From Lachnospiraceae bacterium (lineage in GTDB: Bacteria; Bacillota; Clostridia; Lachnospirales; Lachnospiraceae): 48,850 nt of DNA. The stretch lies in contig JAQXGF010000030.1 of assembly GCA_029006155.1 (NCBI GenBank), forward strand, positions 1 to 48,850, in the 5' to 3' direction. Positions 7,040-15,615 of this stretch are shown piece after piece. The translations under genes were made by a program, and so were the position numbers. Below the pieces are notes generated by a model, which saw only the letters and a list, made by a program, of their open reading frames with translations, was not told the origin of the DNA and did not search any database. How positions within the stretch are numbered: the stretch's first letter is position 1; every line of letters begins with the position of its first letter.

Positions 7040-8075
7040 TTGCCTTCTGAAAATCGCTCACATTCTCTTTTGTGACTTTCTGATACGGCATCCGGATATA
7101 GCGGTCATTTTCCAGACCGACCTCATCCAGCCCCTCATCGGTCGCCAGTGCAAAGGCCAGATTCAGCATGCCATCTGCCTGCCCTTCCTTATCATTATAA
7201 ACCGTCGCGATCATTTCGCCTTTTTCTACCGCTTCCAGCCCCGGATCTGTCCCATCGATCCCCACGACCGCCGGCCATTCGTCTCTTGATAGCCCTGCCG
7301 CTTTTAACGCATCGATCGCGCCCAGCGCCATATCATCATTGTTTGCCAGAATCAGCTCCATCTGCCCCGGATACTGTGTCAGCAGCGAAGCCACTTTTGT
7401 CTGCGCCTGCGCCCGGTTCCAGTTCGCGATCGCATAGCCGAGCTTTTCTACCTGTACACCGGACTCCAGGAGCATATTTACGGAACATTCGGTCCGCACG
7501 ATCGCATCCTGATGTCCGGCCTCTCCCTCCAGTACGACATACTGGCAGATACCGTCCTGATTCTTATCCATTGTCGCATCTGTCAGAAACGCATCTGCCG
7601 CCAGCGCCCCCTCCAGCCTTCCGGAGTCAAACGCATCTGCGCCCACGTAATACAGTTTGGACCAGCGTTCCAGATCCTCTGCCACCAGCTCCCGGTTGAA
7701 AAAAATGATCGGAATATTATTTTTCTCCGCCATATCAGTGATTGTTGTCGGTTCCGTCCGGTCGACCAGATTTACACAGATCACATCGCATCCTTTTTCT
7801 ATCAGCGTCCGGACCTGCTCATTCTGCGTCGTCTGGCTCCCGGAGGCATCCAAGATCTCCAGACTGATCGCCACGCCTTTTTCGGATTCCTTTTTCAGCG
7901 TGCTGCTCTTAAAGGTCTGCATCAGCTCCGATATAAACGTATCATACTGGTCATACAACGTCACGCCGATCTTAATACTTTTCACGGCGTCCTCCTTCCC
8001 GGAACTGCATCCGGTCAGAAGCAGGATTCCAGCCATTGCCGCCAGCCCTGTTTTTCTTATGCGTCTCACATCCAT
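7032..8075 (-). CDS. galactose-type sugar-binding lipoprotein, probable sensor
   Basis: About 347 residues. The N-terminus has an RR-positive stretch, a hydrophobic core and the lipobox LLLTGCSSG, so it should be lipid-anchored outside the membrane. The rest is a type I periplasmic-binding fold close to MglB of the same cluster. It contains DKNQDGICQYVVLEGEAGHQ, the EF-hand-like calcium loop of galactose-binding proteins, and NNDDMALGAIDALKAAG. It is the last gene of the kinase/regulator series, not next to the permease, which suggests it presents sugar to the sensor kinase (inference). Start: ATG at 8075, just after GGGGG; a GTG at 8069 has better SD spacing. The frame is also open further upstream, but that overlaps the previous gene. 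Confidence 0.8.
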   Translation of the reverse strand: MDVRRIRKTGLAAMAGILLLTGCSSGKEDAVKSIKIGVTLYDQYDTFISELMQTFKSSTLKKESEKGVAISLEILDASGSQTTQNEQVRTLIEKGCDVICVNLVDRTEPTTITDMAEKNNIPIIFFNRELVAEDLERWSKLYYVGADAFDSGRLEGALAADAFLTDATMDKNQDGICQYVVLEGEAGHQDAIVRTECSVNMLLESGVQVEKLGYAIANWNRAQAQTKVASLLTQYPGQMELILANNDDMALGAIDALKAAGLSRDEWPAVVGIDGTDPGLEAVEKGEMIATVYNDKEGQADGMLNLAFALATDEGLDEVGLENDRYIRMPYQKVTKENVSDFQKASQ

Positions 8076-8082
8076 CCCCCAT

Positions 8083-9033
8083 TTAGTGTACGACCGGAAA
8101 CAGGATCTTTTCTGCTTCCTTATCATACATCTTTTCTTTTGTCACCGAAATGAATCCGGTCTCGATCTGCGTCGTACTGCTCTCCGTATGCTCCAGCTGT
8201 TTCTGGATCAGCTGCGCACTCTCGTATCCCATCGCATATTCGTCCGGCACGACCATGCCCTGAATCCTTCCCCGATCCAGGTAATAGATCGCCCGTTCTG
8301 AACGTCCTTCCCCGTAAAGGCTGCAATCCGATATCTGTCCGCCCTCGGTCAGATAATCCAGTGCCATCTCCATCGCATCACTGTCCAGTGCCGCTAAAAT
8401 ATCCGGCGCATGTCCCATCTCTTCCAGAAATGCCTGGTCTGTCTCTGCACAAAAACGGATTTCCCGGCCTGCCGCTTCTATCTTTTTCCGAAATCCTTCC
8501 AGCCTCTGCCTGCCCGATAGCGTCTGCTGATTTCCGGTCAGCACCCCGATCGTCTTCCCGACCGTTTCCTTTTCATCCAGGATCATCTGGGCGATCGCTG
8601 CTCCGATCGCCTGGGCATCCGGCTGCACGAGCGCGTGCCCGCCCTCCAGATCCAGATCGGAATCAATGAGTACGATCCGGTCCTCCGGCACGAGTTCCGA
8701 GAGTCTCCCATCCGGATCTGCCGTATTACAGAGCGCCACAACGACGCCATCTGCGCCATTTTCCAGCTCCCGGCGGATAATGCCATATTCTTCTTCCACT
8801 CTGGTAAAGGCCGGCGCAGACACGACGTTCAGATACAGTCCGACCTCATCCGCTCCCTGGTTCAGCCCTTCCTTAAATGCGTTCCACCGGTCACTGCCGC
8901 TATTGCTGACGATGACGGAGACGACATGGTGCGTGCCTTCTTTTTCACTGTTCAGCAGGCCATACGATGCATAAATAACCGCCGAAACGATCAACGCCAT
9001 CACAATTCCAAGATACAGTCGATCTCTGTTCAT
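8083..9033 (-). CDS. membrane-anchored sugar-binding protein, probable sensor partner
   Basis: 316 residues. One N-terminal hydrophobic segment (LYLGIVMALIVSAVIYASYGLL) without a lipobox suggests a signal anchor. The remainder is a type I periplasmic-binding fold (VSVIVSNSGSDRWNAFKEGLNQGADE, later VLTGNQQTLSGRQRLEGF) but diverged from MglB. The ATG at 9033 overlaps the stop of the kinase gene (ATGA), with GAGGAGGG upstream, so the two are translationally coupled. This is the layout of XylFII-LytS-type systems in clostridia, in which an anchored binding protein activates a kinase. Ligand unknown; galactose or a related sugar is likely from the neighbouring Mgl genes. Confidence 0.78.
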   Translation of the reverse strand: MNRDRLYLGIVMALIVSAVIYASYGLLNSEKEGTHHVVSVIVSNSGSDRWNAFKEGLNQGADEVGLYLNVVSAPAFTRVEEEYGIIRRELENGADGVVVALCNTADPDGRLSELVPEDRIVLIDSDLDLEGGHALVQPDAQAIGAAIAQMILDEKETVGKTIGVLTGNQQTLSGRQRLEGFRKKIEAAGREIRFCAETDQAFLEEMGHAPDILAALDSDAMEMALDYLTEGGQISDCSLYGEGRSERAIYYLDRGRIQGMVVPDEYAMGYESAQLIQKQLEHTESSTTQIETGFISVTKEKMYDKEAEKILFPVVH

Positions 9034-10889
9034 ACGTCCCGGCCCTCCTCTTTGCCTGGCAGCTTTCCTTCTTCCAGCTGCCGGCACGTCTCTTCTGTAT
9101 ACGGAATATACGGGATATGGATCCGCACCGTCATCCCCTCATCCGGGCAGGACTCGATCTGCAGACCGTACTGCTCTCCAAAGCGGAGCCGGATCCGGTT
9201 GTGTACATTCAGAAGTCCGACCCCGCTTCCCCGGCTGCGCGTCCGCTCTCCCTCCGTCAGAAGCTTTGCCGCCGCCTCTTCCGGCATGCCGAGTCCGTTG
9301 TCGCTGATTTCCAAAAAGACATCTCCGTCTTTTCGATATCCGCGCACGGAAATCATGCCGTCATCATCCATCGCTTCCATGCCATAATAGATCGCGTTTT
9401 CCAGAATCGGCTGCACGACCAGTTTTACCGTACAGCCAGAAAGAATCTCCGGCGCAATGTCAAACGACACTTCAAATGCATTTTTATAGCGTATCTTCTG
9501 GATATTCATATAGTTTTCCGCATGCCGGATCTCATCTTCGATCCGGATGATCGTCTTTCCCCTGCTTAAGCTGATCCGAAACAGGCTGGCCAGCTGGGTA
9601 ATCATGAATACCGCGTCATCATACCGCTCTCCCGTGATCATCCACACGATCGAGTCCAGCGTATTGTACAGAAAATGCGGATTGATCTGCGACTGCAGCG
9701 CATCCAGCTCACTCTTTCGCTTTTCTTCCTGCTTCACTACGATATCCTGCATCAGTTCCTGGATCTGCTTCACCGTCGAGCGCAGCGTCCGTCCGAGATG
9801 CTCGACCTCAAGAGAACCGCCCACATAGATATCCGGCTCCAGATTGCCGGCCTCCCACTCCCGCACCGAATCATTCAGCCTTCGCAGTGGTTTGGCAATC
9901 CGCGCCGAGACAAACTGATTGAGAATGACCGTCGTCAAAAGTGCAAGCGACACGAGCATAACGACCAGATATTTCGTACTGCCTTTTCCCATCTCAAAGG
10001 ATTCCAGCGGAACGACGCTGACGAGCTTCCATCCGGTATAGCTGATCGTTTTCTGGGTAACGATCCGCTTTTTCCCTTCGAATGTCTCCTTCCAGCTCTC
10101 CTCTGATGCACGCACTGCCTCCTGGTTGTTTTCCTGAAACCGGCCCATCCGGATCAGCTCCTGCTTCGGATGATAGATGATCTCCCCGTCCGGATCCATG
10201 AGGTAAATATATTCGGAGGAAACTGACGTAGTATTTGCTTTGTCTAAAATACGCTCGATACTGCTGTAATTCATATCGACCAGCAGCACACCGAGTATCG
10301 ACTTGCCTCCGTAGGTCAGATCGACCGTCCGGCTCAAAGAGACAACCCAGTAGTACCGGTATGTCAGATCATCAAACAGGTTCTGCACGTGTGGGGTCGA
10401 AAAATGAAAATTTTCCAGCTGATTTTTTGCATCGACAAACCAGTCCTGCGATGTGACCGCCGCATCCTTTTTCTCATTTGCGACCGGAGTCGCCTCTACC
10501 AGTTTGCCATCGTATGTATAGCAGGCGATGCTGACCAGGTTGTCCTTGTTTGCCTCGTACAGCAGAGTCATCTCCTCATCCATACTCTCCTGTTCCAGGT
10601 CCTTGTCCTTAATGACACTGTAGTACATCGCATCGGAGATCCGGCGCATGCTGCGCAGGTAATCTTCCAGATTGATCGTCGTCTGCTCCAACAGCTGGCG
10701 GGAATTTTCCTGCACCAGAGTCTCCTCTTTTCTGGAAAACTGCTTGTAAAGCAGGATACCCAGAAAACACAGACAGCATACAGAGACGACCGTAAATGAG
10801 AGGGCGATCGTCATCTGTATGCTCCGTGAGCCGACATAGGTACCGGAATGCTCCGTGATTTTTCTGAACCAGTTTTTGATTTTATCCAC
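9030..10889 (-). CDS. YesM-like sensor histidine kinase
   Basis: 619 residues. There is one membrane segment near residues 27-50, then a large extracellular Cache-like region (about 50-310). A second membrane segment follows (YLVVMLVSLALLTTVILNQFV), then HAMP, a His_kinase domain with the phospho-acceptor in QINPHFLYNTLD (His405), and an ATPase domain with DNGLGMPEE and GSGVGLLNVHNRIRL. It is the LytS/YesM class that pairs with YesN regulators controlling sugar transport. It overlaps the regulator gene upstream by 8 bases and the binding-protein gene downstream by 4, so the three should be made together. A direct sugar contact or contact with the two binding proteins is inferred, not shown. 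Confidence 0.93.
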   Translation of the reverse strand: MDKIKNWFRKITEHSGTYVGSRSIQMTIALSFTVVSVCCLCFLGILLYKQFSRKEETLVQENSRQLLEQTTINLEDYLRSMRRISDAMYYSVIKDKDLEQESMDEEMTLLYEANKDNLVSIACYTYDGKLVEATPVANEKKDAAVTSQDWFVDAKNQLENFHFSTPHVQNLFDDLTYRYYWVVSLSRTVDLTYGGKSILGVLLVDMNYSSIERILDKANTTSVSSEYIYLMDPDGEIIYHPKQELIRMGRFQENNQEAVRASEESWKETFEGKKRIVTQKTISYTGWKLVSVVPLESFEMGKGSTKYLVVMLVSLALLTTVILNQFVSARIAKPLRRLNDSVREWEAGNLEPDIYVGGSLEVEHLGRTLRSTVKQIQELMQDIVVKQEEKRKSELDALQSQINPHFLYNTLDSIVWMITGERYDDAVFMITQLASLFRISLSRGKTIIRIEDEIRHAENYMNIQKIRYKNAFEVSFDIAPEILSGCTVKLVVQPILENAIYYGMEAMDDDGMISVRGYRKDGDVFLEISDNGLGMPEEAAAKLLTEGERTRSRGSGVGLLNVHNRIRLRFGEQYGLQIESCPDEGMTVRIHIPYIPYTEETCRQLEEGKLPGKEEGRDV

Positions 10890-12492
10890 GCTCTTTTAAT
10901 TTCTCCACTCTGTATTTTGACGGTGACACCCCATACTGCTTCTTAAACGCATAGCTGAAGTAATTCGGGTCGGAATAACCGGTCTTTTCTGCAATCATAT
11001 AGGTTTTATCATCGGTTGTCAACAAAAGCTCCACGGCCCGCTCCATCCGAAAATCCGTCAGATATCCGATGAATGTTTTCCCCGTTTCTTTTTTAAATAC
11101 GGTGGAAAAATAAGCAGAGCTGACGCCAAGCGTGCGGCAGACAGTCTCAATGGAAATGTTTTTGTCCCCATAGGAAGTCTGCACGTAATCGACGGCCTTT
11201 GCCACAAAAGATTTCGTCGTATTGGCGCGCTCCTGCCGGATATAGTCCTGAATCTTCCCGCAGGACAAAAGCAGCCATTCCCAGAACTCTTCCGGTGATT
11301 CCGCCTGAAAGCCACAGTCGATCAGTGCTTCTGCAGAGCCGAAAATCGTCTCCACCGGGATCTGGTTGTTGCTCCCGAACCGGAACAGCTCCGCGGCAAG
11401 TTCCAGAATAAAGACCCGGTATTTCTGGATCGAAATGCCCGGTCTGGAAAACCAGACGCGGCAGGCGTGAATCTGCTGCCCGAGTGCTTCCCGGTCCCCC
11501 ATGCGAATCTCTTTTAAGAGGTTCTGGATCGCATCCTGCTCTGCCGAGAGCTCCATGCTCTCGCCCGGATCAATCTCTGCGATGTTGATCGCCCGCGTAT
11601 TGCCATAAATTGCCCGGTAGGAAACTGCATTTTCCGCGCCCTGATATGACAGGTGCAAGTCAGAGAGCCGGCTGCAGATCTGGCCGATCCCGGCTGTCAC
11701 CTTCGCCTCGCAAATGCGCTTTGCATGGGTACAAAATGCATTCAGCACATCGGTGTAATGTGTGATTTCCGCCGCATCCGGAAGCTGTGAGATCACCGCA
11801 ATCTCTCCCAGATACATGAGAATTTTACTGCCATACCGCTCCCGCAGCTGCTCTTCCGCCAGCTTTTTGACCGAAACAGCCATGAGAAATGGCGACATGC
11901 CATCCGGTAGCTGCGACCGGCTGATATGAAGGACTGTGACTACGTAAAACGGAGCTTCCAGGTGAATCTGATAGCTCTCCAGATATCTCCCAATCTCATC
12001 TGGCTGCACCCGCCCTTCGATCAGCGAGGTATAAAAACTCTCCTGCAAAAGCGGCAGGCTCTCCAGATAATACTGGTTCAGCTTATCGATGTTCCGCTGC
12101 TCGTCCCGTTCATGGTCGAGCATTTCGCGGATCCGGGAAAATACCCGCCCGAGCTCTTCTGCATTGACCGGCTTGAGCAGATACTGCTCCACCTCGATAT
12201 CAATCGCTTCTTTCGCATACTCAAATTCATCAAACCCGGAAAAAATGATAATTTTTATATTCGGATACTGTTCTTTGAGCTTCCGGCTCATCGCAAGGCC
12301 ATCCATATATGGCATTTTGATATCCGTCAGGACCACATCCGGAACACATTCCTCTGCCATCTCCAGCGCCTCTACCCCGTTGTGGGCATAGCCGCTGATC
12401 TGGAATCCCATACGCTCCCAGTCAATTTTTTTCATGATGACCCGAATGACATCTTCTTCGTCATCCACCAGTAAAACTGAATACCGCTGCAT
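10882..12492 (-). CDS. YesN-like response regulator with AraC output domain
   Basis: 536 residues. The N-terminal receiver has the acidic pair DDEED at residues 10-14, phospho-acceptor Asp57 in VVLTDIKMPYMDG and Lys in LLKPVNAEE. A long middle region (about 125-420) of unknown fold follows. The C-terminus carries two AraC helix-turn-helix motifs (ISIETVCRTLGVSSAYFSTVFKKETG and YMIAEKTGYSDPNYFSYAFKKQYG). Its likely targets are the mglBAC genes upstream in the same cluster and perhaps its own operon. The start ATG at 12492 shares a base with the stop of the preceding small gene (TAATG). Confidence 0.93.
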   Translation of the reverse strand: MQRYSVLLVDDEEDVIRVIMKKIDWERMGFQISGYAHNGVEALEMAEECVPDVVLTDIKMPYMDGLAMSRKLKEQYPNIKIIIFSGFDEFEYAKEAIDIEVEQYLLKPVNAEELGRVFSRIREMLDHERDEQRNIDKLNQYYLESLPLLQESFYTSLIEGRVQPDEIGRYLESYQIHLEAPFYVVTVLHISRSQLPDGMSPFLMAVSVKKLAEEQLRERYGSKILMYLGEIAVISQLPDAAEITHYTDVLNAFCTHAKRICEAKVTAGIGQICSRLSDLHLSYQGAENAVSYRAIYGNTRAINIAEIDPGESMELSAEQDAIQNLLKEIRMGDREALGQQIHACRVWFSRPGISIQKYRVFILELAAELFRFGSNNQIPVETIFGSAEALIDCGFQAESPEEFWEWLLLSCGKIQDYIRQERANTTKSFVAKAVDYVQTSYGDKNISIETVCRTLGVSSAYFSTVFKKETGKTFIGYLTDFRMERAVELLLTTDDKTYMIAEKTGYSDPNYFSYAFKKQYGVSPSKYRVEKLKERG

Positions 12493-12803
12493 TATGCTCC
12501 GTACCTTTCATCCATCTTTTTCCACAGAATCCCAAACACGATGATCCATGCGACGATCTGTATGACCGCTGCAATCACCTGAAAATAGAGCAACACCGTC
12601 ATAACCAGTGAGCCAGCCGCCAGAAACAGCATGAGCTTGCCCGCCTCTTTTGCATAGCGCTCCTCATCTTTTAATTTACCAGGCTGATCTTTTCCCCGAA
12701 TCGCAGAAATATCATGCAACACTAAAAGCCGCACCCCATAATAGGCCAGCACAATCAGCATCAGAATCGGTATCATAGCCATCGACCAGTATCCTTCCTG
12801 CAT
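12492..12803 (-). CDS. small membrane protein of the sugar cluster, function unknown
   Basis: 103 residues. One N-terminal membrane segment (MIPILMLIVLAYYGVRLLVL), a polar stretch rich in Lys and Glu, then two close hydrophobic segments near residues 56-95. No family recognised. The ATG at 12803 has GGAGGAGAGG upstream. Its stop overlaps the start of the YesN gene by one base (TAATG), so it is coupled to the regulatory genes rather than to the permease. It might modulate the kinase; that is a guess from position. Confidence 0.7.
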   Translation of the reverse strand: MQEGYWSMAMIPILMLIVLAYYGVRLLVLHDISAIRGKDQPGKLKDEERYAKEAGKLMLFLAAGSLVMTVLLYFQVIAAVIQIVAWIIVFGILWKKMDERYGA

Positions 12804-12836
12804 GTCCTCTCCTCCATTCTATTTTTTCTGACAAAC

Positions 12837-12882
12837 AGGGCTGTCACATCGTTGCCAAAGCAAGTCCGGTGCGGCAGCCCCT
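12837..12882 (-). terminator. weak hairpin between permease and regulator genes
   Basis: GGGCTG (12838-12843) pairs with CAGCCC (12875-12880), with partial further pairing. On the minus strand it is followed only by TGTTTGTC. It could reduce readthrough from mglC into the sensing genes. Confidence 0.35.
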
Positions 12883-12903
12883 CCATTGATTTTACCTGAT
12901 TTT

Positions 12904-13890
12904 TTACTTTCTCGCTACATATTTTCTGATATCCAGAGAAATTGCAACAAAGATGATGACTCCGAGTGCGATCCACTGTGCATTCGCGTTGACGCCCAGG
13001 AACTGCAGTGCGGTCTTCAAAAGCTCAAAGACTGCCACACCAATGATTGCGGAGGATACTTTTCCTCGTCCACCGGATACGGATACGCCACCGATGGTGC
13101 AGGCTGCGATCGCCTCCATCTCGTATCCAAGTCCCAGGTTGACGGATGCACCGCCGGATTTTGCACCGAGCATAAAGCCTGCCAGTCCATACATTGCCGC
13201 TGCCTTTGCGTAAATGATAATCAGTGTCTTTTTAACCGGAACACCTGCTACTTCCGCTGCCTGCGGGTTGCCACCGATCGCATACATGTATTTTCCATGA
13301 CGGGTCATGTTGAAAATAAACCATGTGATCGCCGCTACGAGAATCGCGATCCAGATCAGATAATTGATTCCAAGGAATTTTCCGGTCGCAATGTCTGTAT
13401 ACTGCTTTGTATATCCACCAAGCGGAGTTGCGTTGGTATAGATCAGGTTAATTCCATATACGACTTCCATCATCGCCATCGTGGAAATAAATGGCGGAAC
13501 ATGCATGTAAGCGATGAAAAATCCGGTCACACAGCCAAATGCCGCGCAGATCACCATGACAATCAAAAGTGCCACAAAAATATTCATCGGCTCCATATTC
13601 GGGAAGAACTTTTTGGAATAGTCCATCTTCTGCAGCAATGTACCTGCAATACAGCCGCCAAAACCGATCATACGTCCTGCGGAAAGATCGCAGCCTGCCG
13701 TGATGATACAGCCTGCAATGCCGAGTGCGATGACGATACGGGAGCTCATGTTCATCAGAATGTTGTTCAGGTTATTACCGGACAGGAAATTTTTTGATGT
13801 AAATCCCGTGTAGATAACAAGCAGGATCATGATAATGATGACACCATAGTTCACCATGATGTCCTTAAAGCTCAGTTTTTTCTTTCCCAT
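12904..13890 (-). CDS. mglC: galactose/methyl-galactoside ABC transporter permease
   Basis: 328 residues, highly hydrophobic with about ten membrane segments, of the branched-type sugar permease family (RbsC/MglC). Typical marks are an N-terminal NYGVIIIMILLVIY segment, GNNLNNILMNMSSRIVIALGIAGCIITAGCDLSAGR, and the conserved loop AIGGNPQAAEVAGV with GGASVNLGLGYEMEAIAACTIGGVSVSGGRG. It forms the homodimeric channel with MglA. The ATG at 13890 has AGGAGG 6-10 bases upstream, and only 15 bases separate it from mglA. Specificity is assigned from the MglB partner; other hexoses remain possible. Confidence 0.92.
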   Translation of the reverse strand: MGKKKLSFKDIMVNYGVIIIMILLVIYTGFTSKNFLSGNNLNNILMNMSSRIVIALGIAGCIITAGCDLSAGRMIGFGGCIAGTLLQKMDYSKKFFPNMEPMNIFVALLIVMVICAAFGCVTGFFIAYMHVPPFISTMAMMEVVYGINLIYTNATPLGGYTKQYTDIATGKFLGINYLIWIAILVAAITWFIFNMTRHGKYMYAIGGNPQAAEVAGVPVKKTLIIIYAKAAAMYGLAGFMLGAKSGGASVNLGLGYEMEAIAACTIGGVSVSGGRGKVSSAIIGVAVFELLKTALQFLGVNANAQWIALGVIIFVAISLDIRKYVARK

Positions 13891-13905
13891 GTTTTTCTCC
13901 TCCTA

Positions 13906-15414
13906 TCAGAACTGCGTTGCGTAGCTCATTACTTTCGCCTGGGTCATTTCTTCTTTTTCGGTAATCTCGCCGCGAAGCTTGCCATCACACATGACATAGA
14001 CACGGTCGGACATACCAAGCAGTTCTGCCATCTCAGAAGAAATCATAATGATTGCCTTGCCCTGTGCCGCCAGGTCATTCATAATCTCATAGATCTCATG
14101 CTTTGCACCTACGTCGATTCCCCGCGTCGGCTCATCCATGATCAGAATATCGGGATCATTCGCCAGCCATCTCGCTACAATGACCTTCTGCTGGTTGCCT
14201 CCGGAGAGGTTTGCGATATGCTCCTTCATACTTGGGGTCTTGATCCGGAGCTTCTTGATGCTGTCATCCACGACTCCGTTAATGCGCTTGTGGTCCAGCA
14301 CAAATCCCGCTTTCAGATATTTGTTGTAGACCGATACACCGACATTATCCTTGATCGAGAGGCAACCGAAAATACCGTTGCCACGCCGGTCTTCCGTGAT
14401 CAGTCCGATTCCTGCCTTCATGGCGTCGGACGGCTTTTTGATCTTTACCGGCTTTCCGTTTATTTTAATCTCACCGGATGCAATTCCACGGATCCCGAAG
14501 ACACCTTCGAGCAGTTCCGTTCTCTGTGCACCGACCAGTCCGCCGAATCCGAGGATCTCTCCCTTTCGCAGATTGAAGGAGACATGCTGGAACGAATTTT
14601 CATGGATCGAGCAAAGATCATTTACTTCCAGGATCACTTCGCCCGGCTCATTCTTCCGCTCCGGATACACATTCGTCAGCTCACGTCCTACCATCTTCGC
14701 AATGATCTGATCCGTCGTCAGCTCAGCTGCCGGCCAGGTGCCGACGTAGGTGCCATCACGCATGATCGTGATGTCATCTGCGATCCGCTTGATCTCATCC
14801 ATCTTATGGGAGATGTAGACCATTGCCACACCCTTATCCCGCAGGTCATTCATGATCCGGAACAGCGCCTCTACTTCGTTGTCTGACAGCGAGGATGTCG
14901 GCTCATCAAAAATAACGACCTTTGCCTGATGAGATACCGCCTTTGCGATCTCTACCGACTGCATCTGACCGATCGACAGATCGCCCAGCATTGCCTTCGG
15001 ATCGAAATCCATCTTTACTTCATGAAGCCAGTATGCGGTATCTTCATACATTTTTTTGTGATCGATCATCTGGATCGGCCCAATTTTTTTCACCGGGAAG
15101 CGTCCCAGATACAGGTTCTCTGCCACGCTTCTTGCCGGAACCGGCTGCAGCTCCTGATGCACCATCGCGATACCAAGCTTCATCGCCTCATCCGGATTGT
15201 CCACCTGGATCTTCTGTCCATTCATATATATTTCTCCGGCATCCATCTTATAGATACCGAACAGACATTTCATCAATGTCGATTTTCCCGCTCCATTTTC
15301 CCCCATCAGCGCATGTACCGTCCCCGGTCTGAGTGCCAGCTGTACATTGTCCAGCGCTTTGACACCGGGGAATGATTTACTTACGCCTTTCAATTCCAGT
15401 AAATATTCGGACAT
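13906..15414 (-). CDS. mglA: galactose/methyl-galactoside ABC transporter ATP-binding protein
   Basis: 502 residues, the double ATPase of sugar importers. The first domain has Walker A GENGAGKS, signature LSIGQMQSVEIAKAVS and Walker B VVIFDEPTSSLSD. The second has a degenerate A motif (GGLVGAQRTELLEG), signature NLSGGNQQKVIVARWL and ILIMDEPTRGIDVG, as usual in this family. It powers uptake through MglC. The ATG at 15414 follows GAGGAGGAGG. A hairpin terminator lies in the 200-base gap from mglB, so it should be made at a lower level than the binding protein. Confidence 0.95.
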   Translation of the reverse strand: MSEYLLELKGVSKSFPGVKALDNVQLALRPGTVHALMGENGAGKSTLMKCLFGIYKMDAGEIYMNGQKIQVDNPDEAMKLGIAMVHQELQPVPARSVAENLYLGRFPVKKIGPIQMIDHKKMYEDTAYWLHEVKMDFDPKAMLGDLSIGQMQSVEIAKAVSHQAKVVIFDEPTSSLSDNEVEALFRIMNDLRDKGVAMVYISHKMDEIKRIADDITIMRDGTYVGTWPAAELTTDQIIAKMVGRELTNVYPERKNEPGEVILEVNDLCSIHENSFQHVSFNLRKGEILGFGGLVGAQRTELLEGVFGIRGIASGEIKINGKPVKIKKPSDAMKAGIGLITEDRRGNGIFGCLSIKDNVGVSVYNKYLKAGFVLDHKRINGVVDDSIKKLRIKTPSMKEHIANLSGGNQQKVIVARWLANDPDILIMDEPTRGIDVGAKHEIYEIMNDLAAQGKAIIMISSEMAELLGMSDRVYVMCDGKLRGEITEKEEMTQAKVMSYATQF

Positions 15415-15502
15415 TTTCCTCCTCCTCTTTTTTCGGCTATCCCTCTTTGGTGCTGCCGTTTTCGTGGTGTGTCGTTCCGGAAAGTTCCGGCAGAATTTTC
15501 GG

Positions 15503-15539
15503 AAAAAGGAGGTGCGGTCTCACACCAGCCGCACCTCCT
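15503..15539 (-). terminator. intra-operon terminator between mglB and mglA
   Basis: AGGAGGTGCGG (15507-15517) and its exact complement (15529-15539) have an 11-base loop and are followed on the minus strand by TTTTT. This is typical attenuation that raises binding protein over membrane components. Confidence 0.85.
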
Positions 15540-15615
15540 GTATCATCATTTCTGCAGAAAGTTCACGCAGTGCGCTTTCTGTTTTATCCGCCTGATCTAT
15601 GCTGTATGAGACGGA

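Noticed and set aside
12886-13797. 303-codon plus-strand frame opposite mglC
   Set aside because: Shadow of the permease gene; composition rich in Cys and His, with no start signal.
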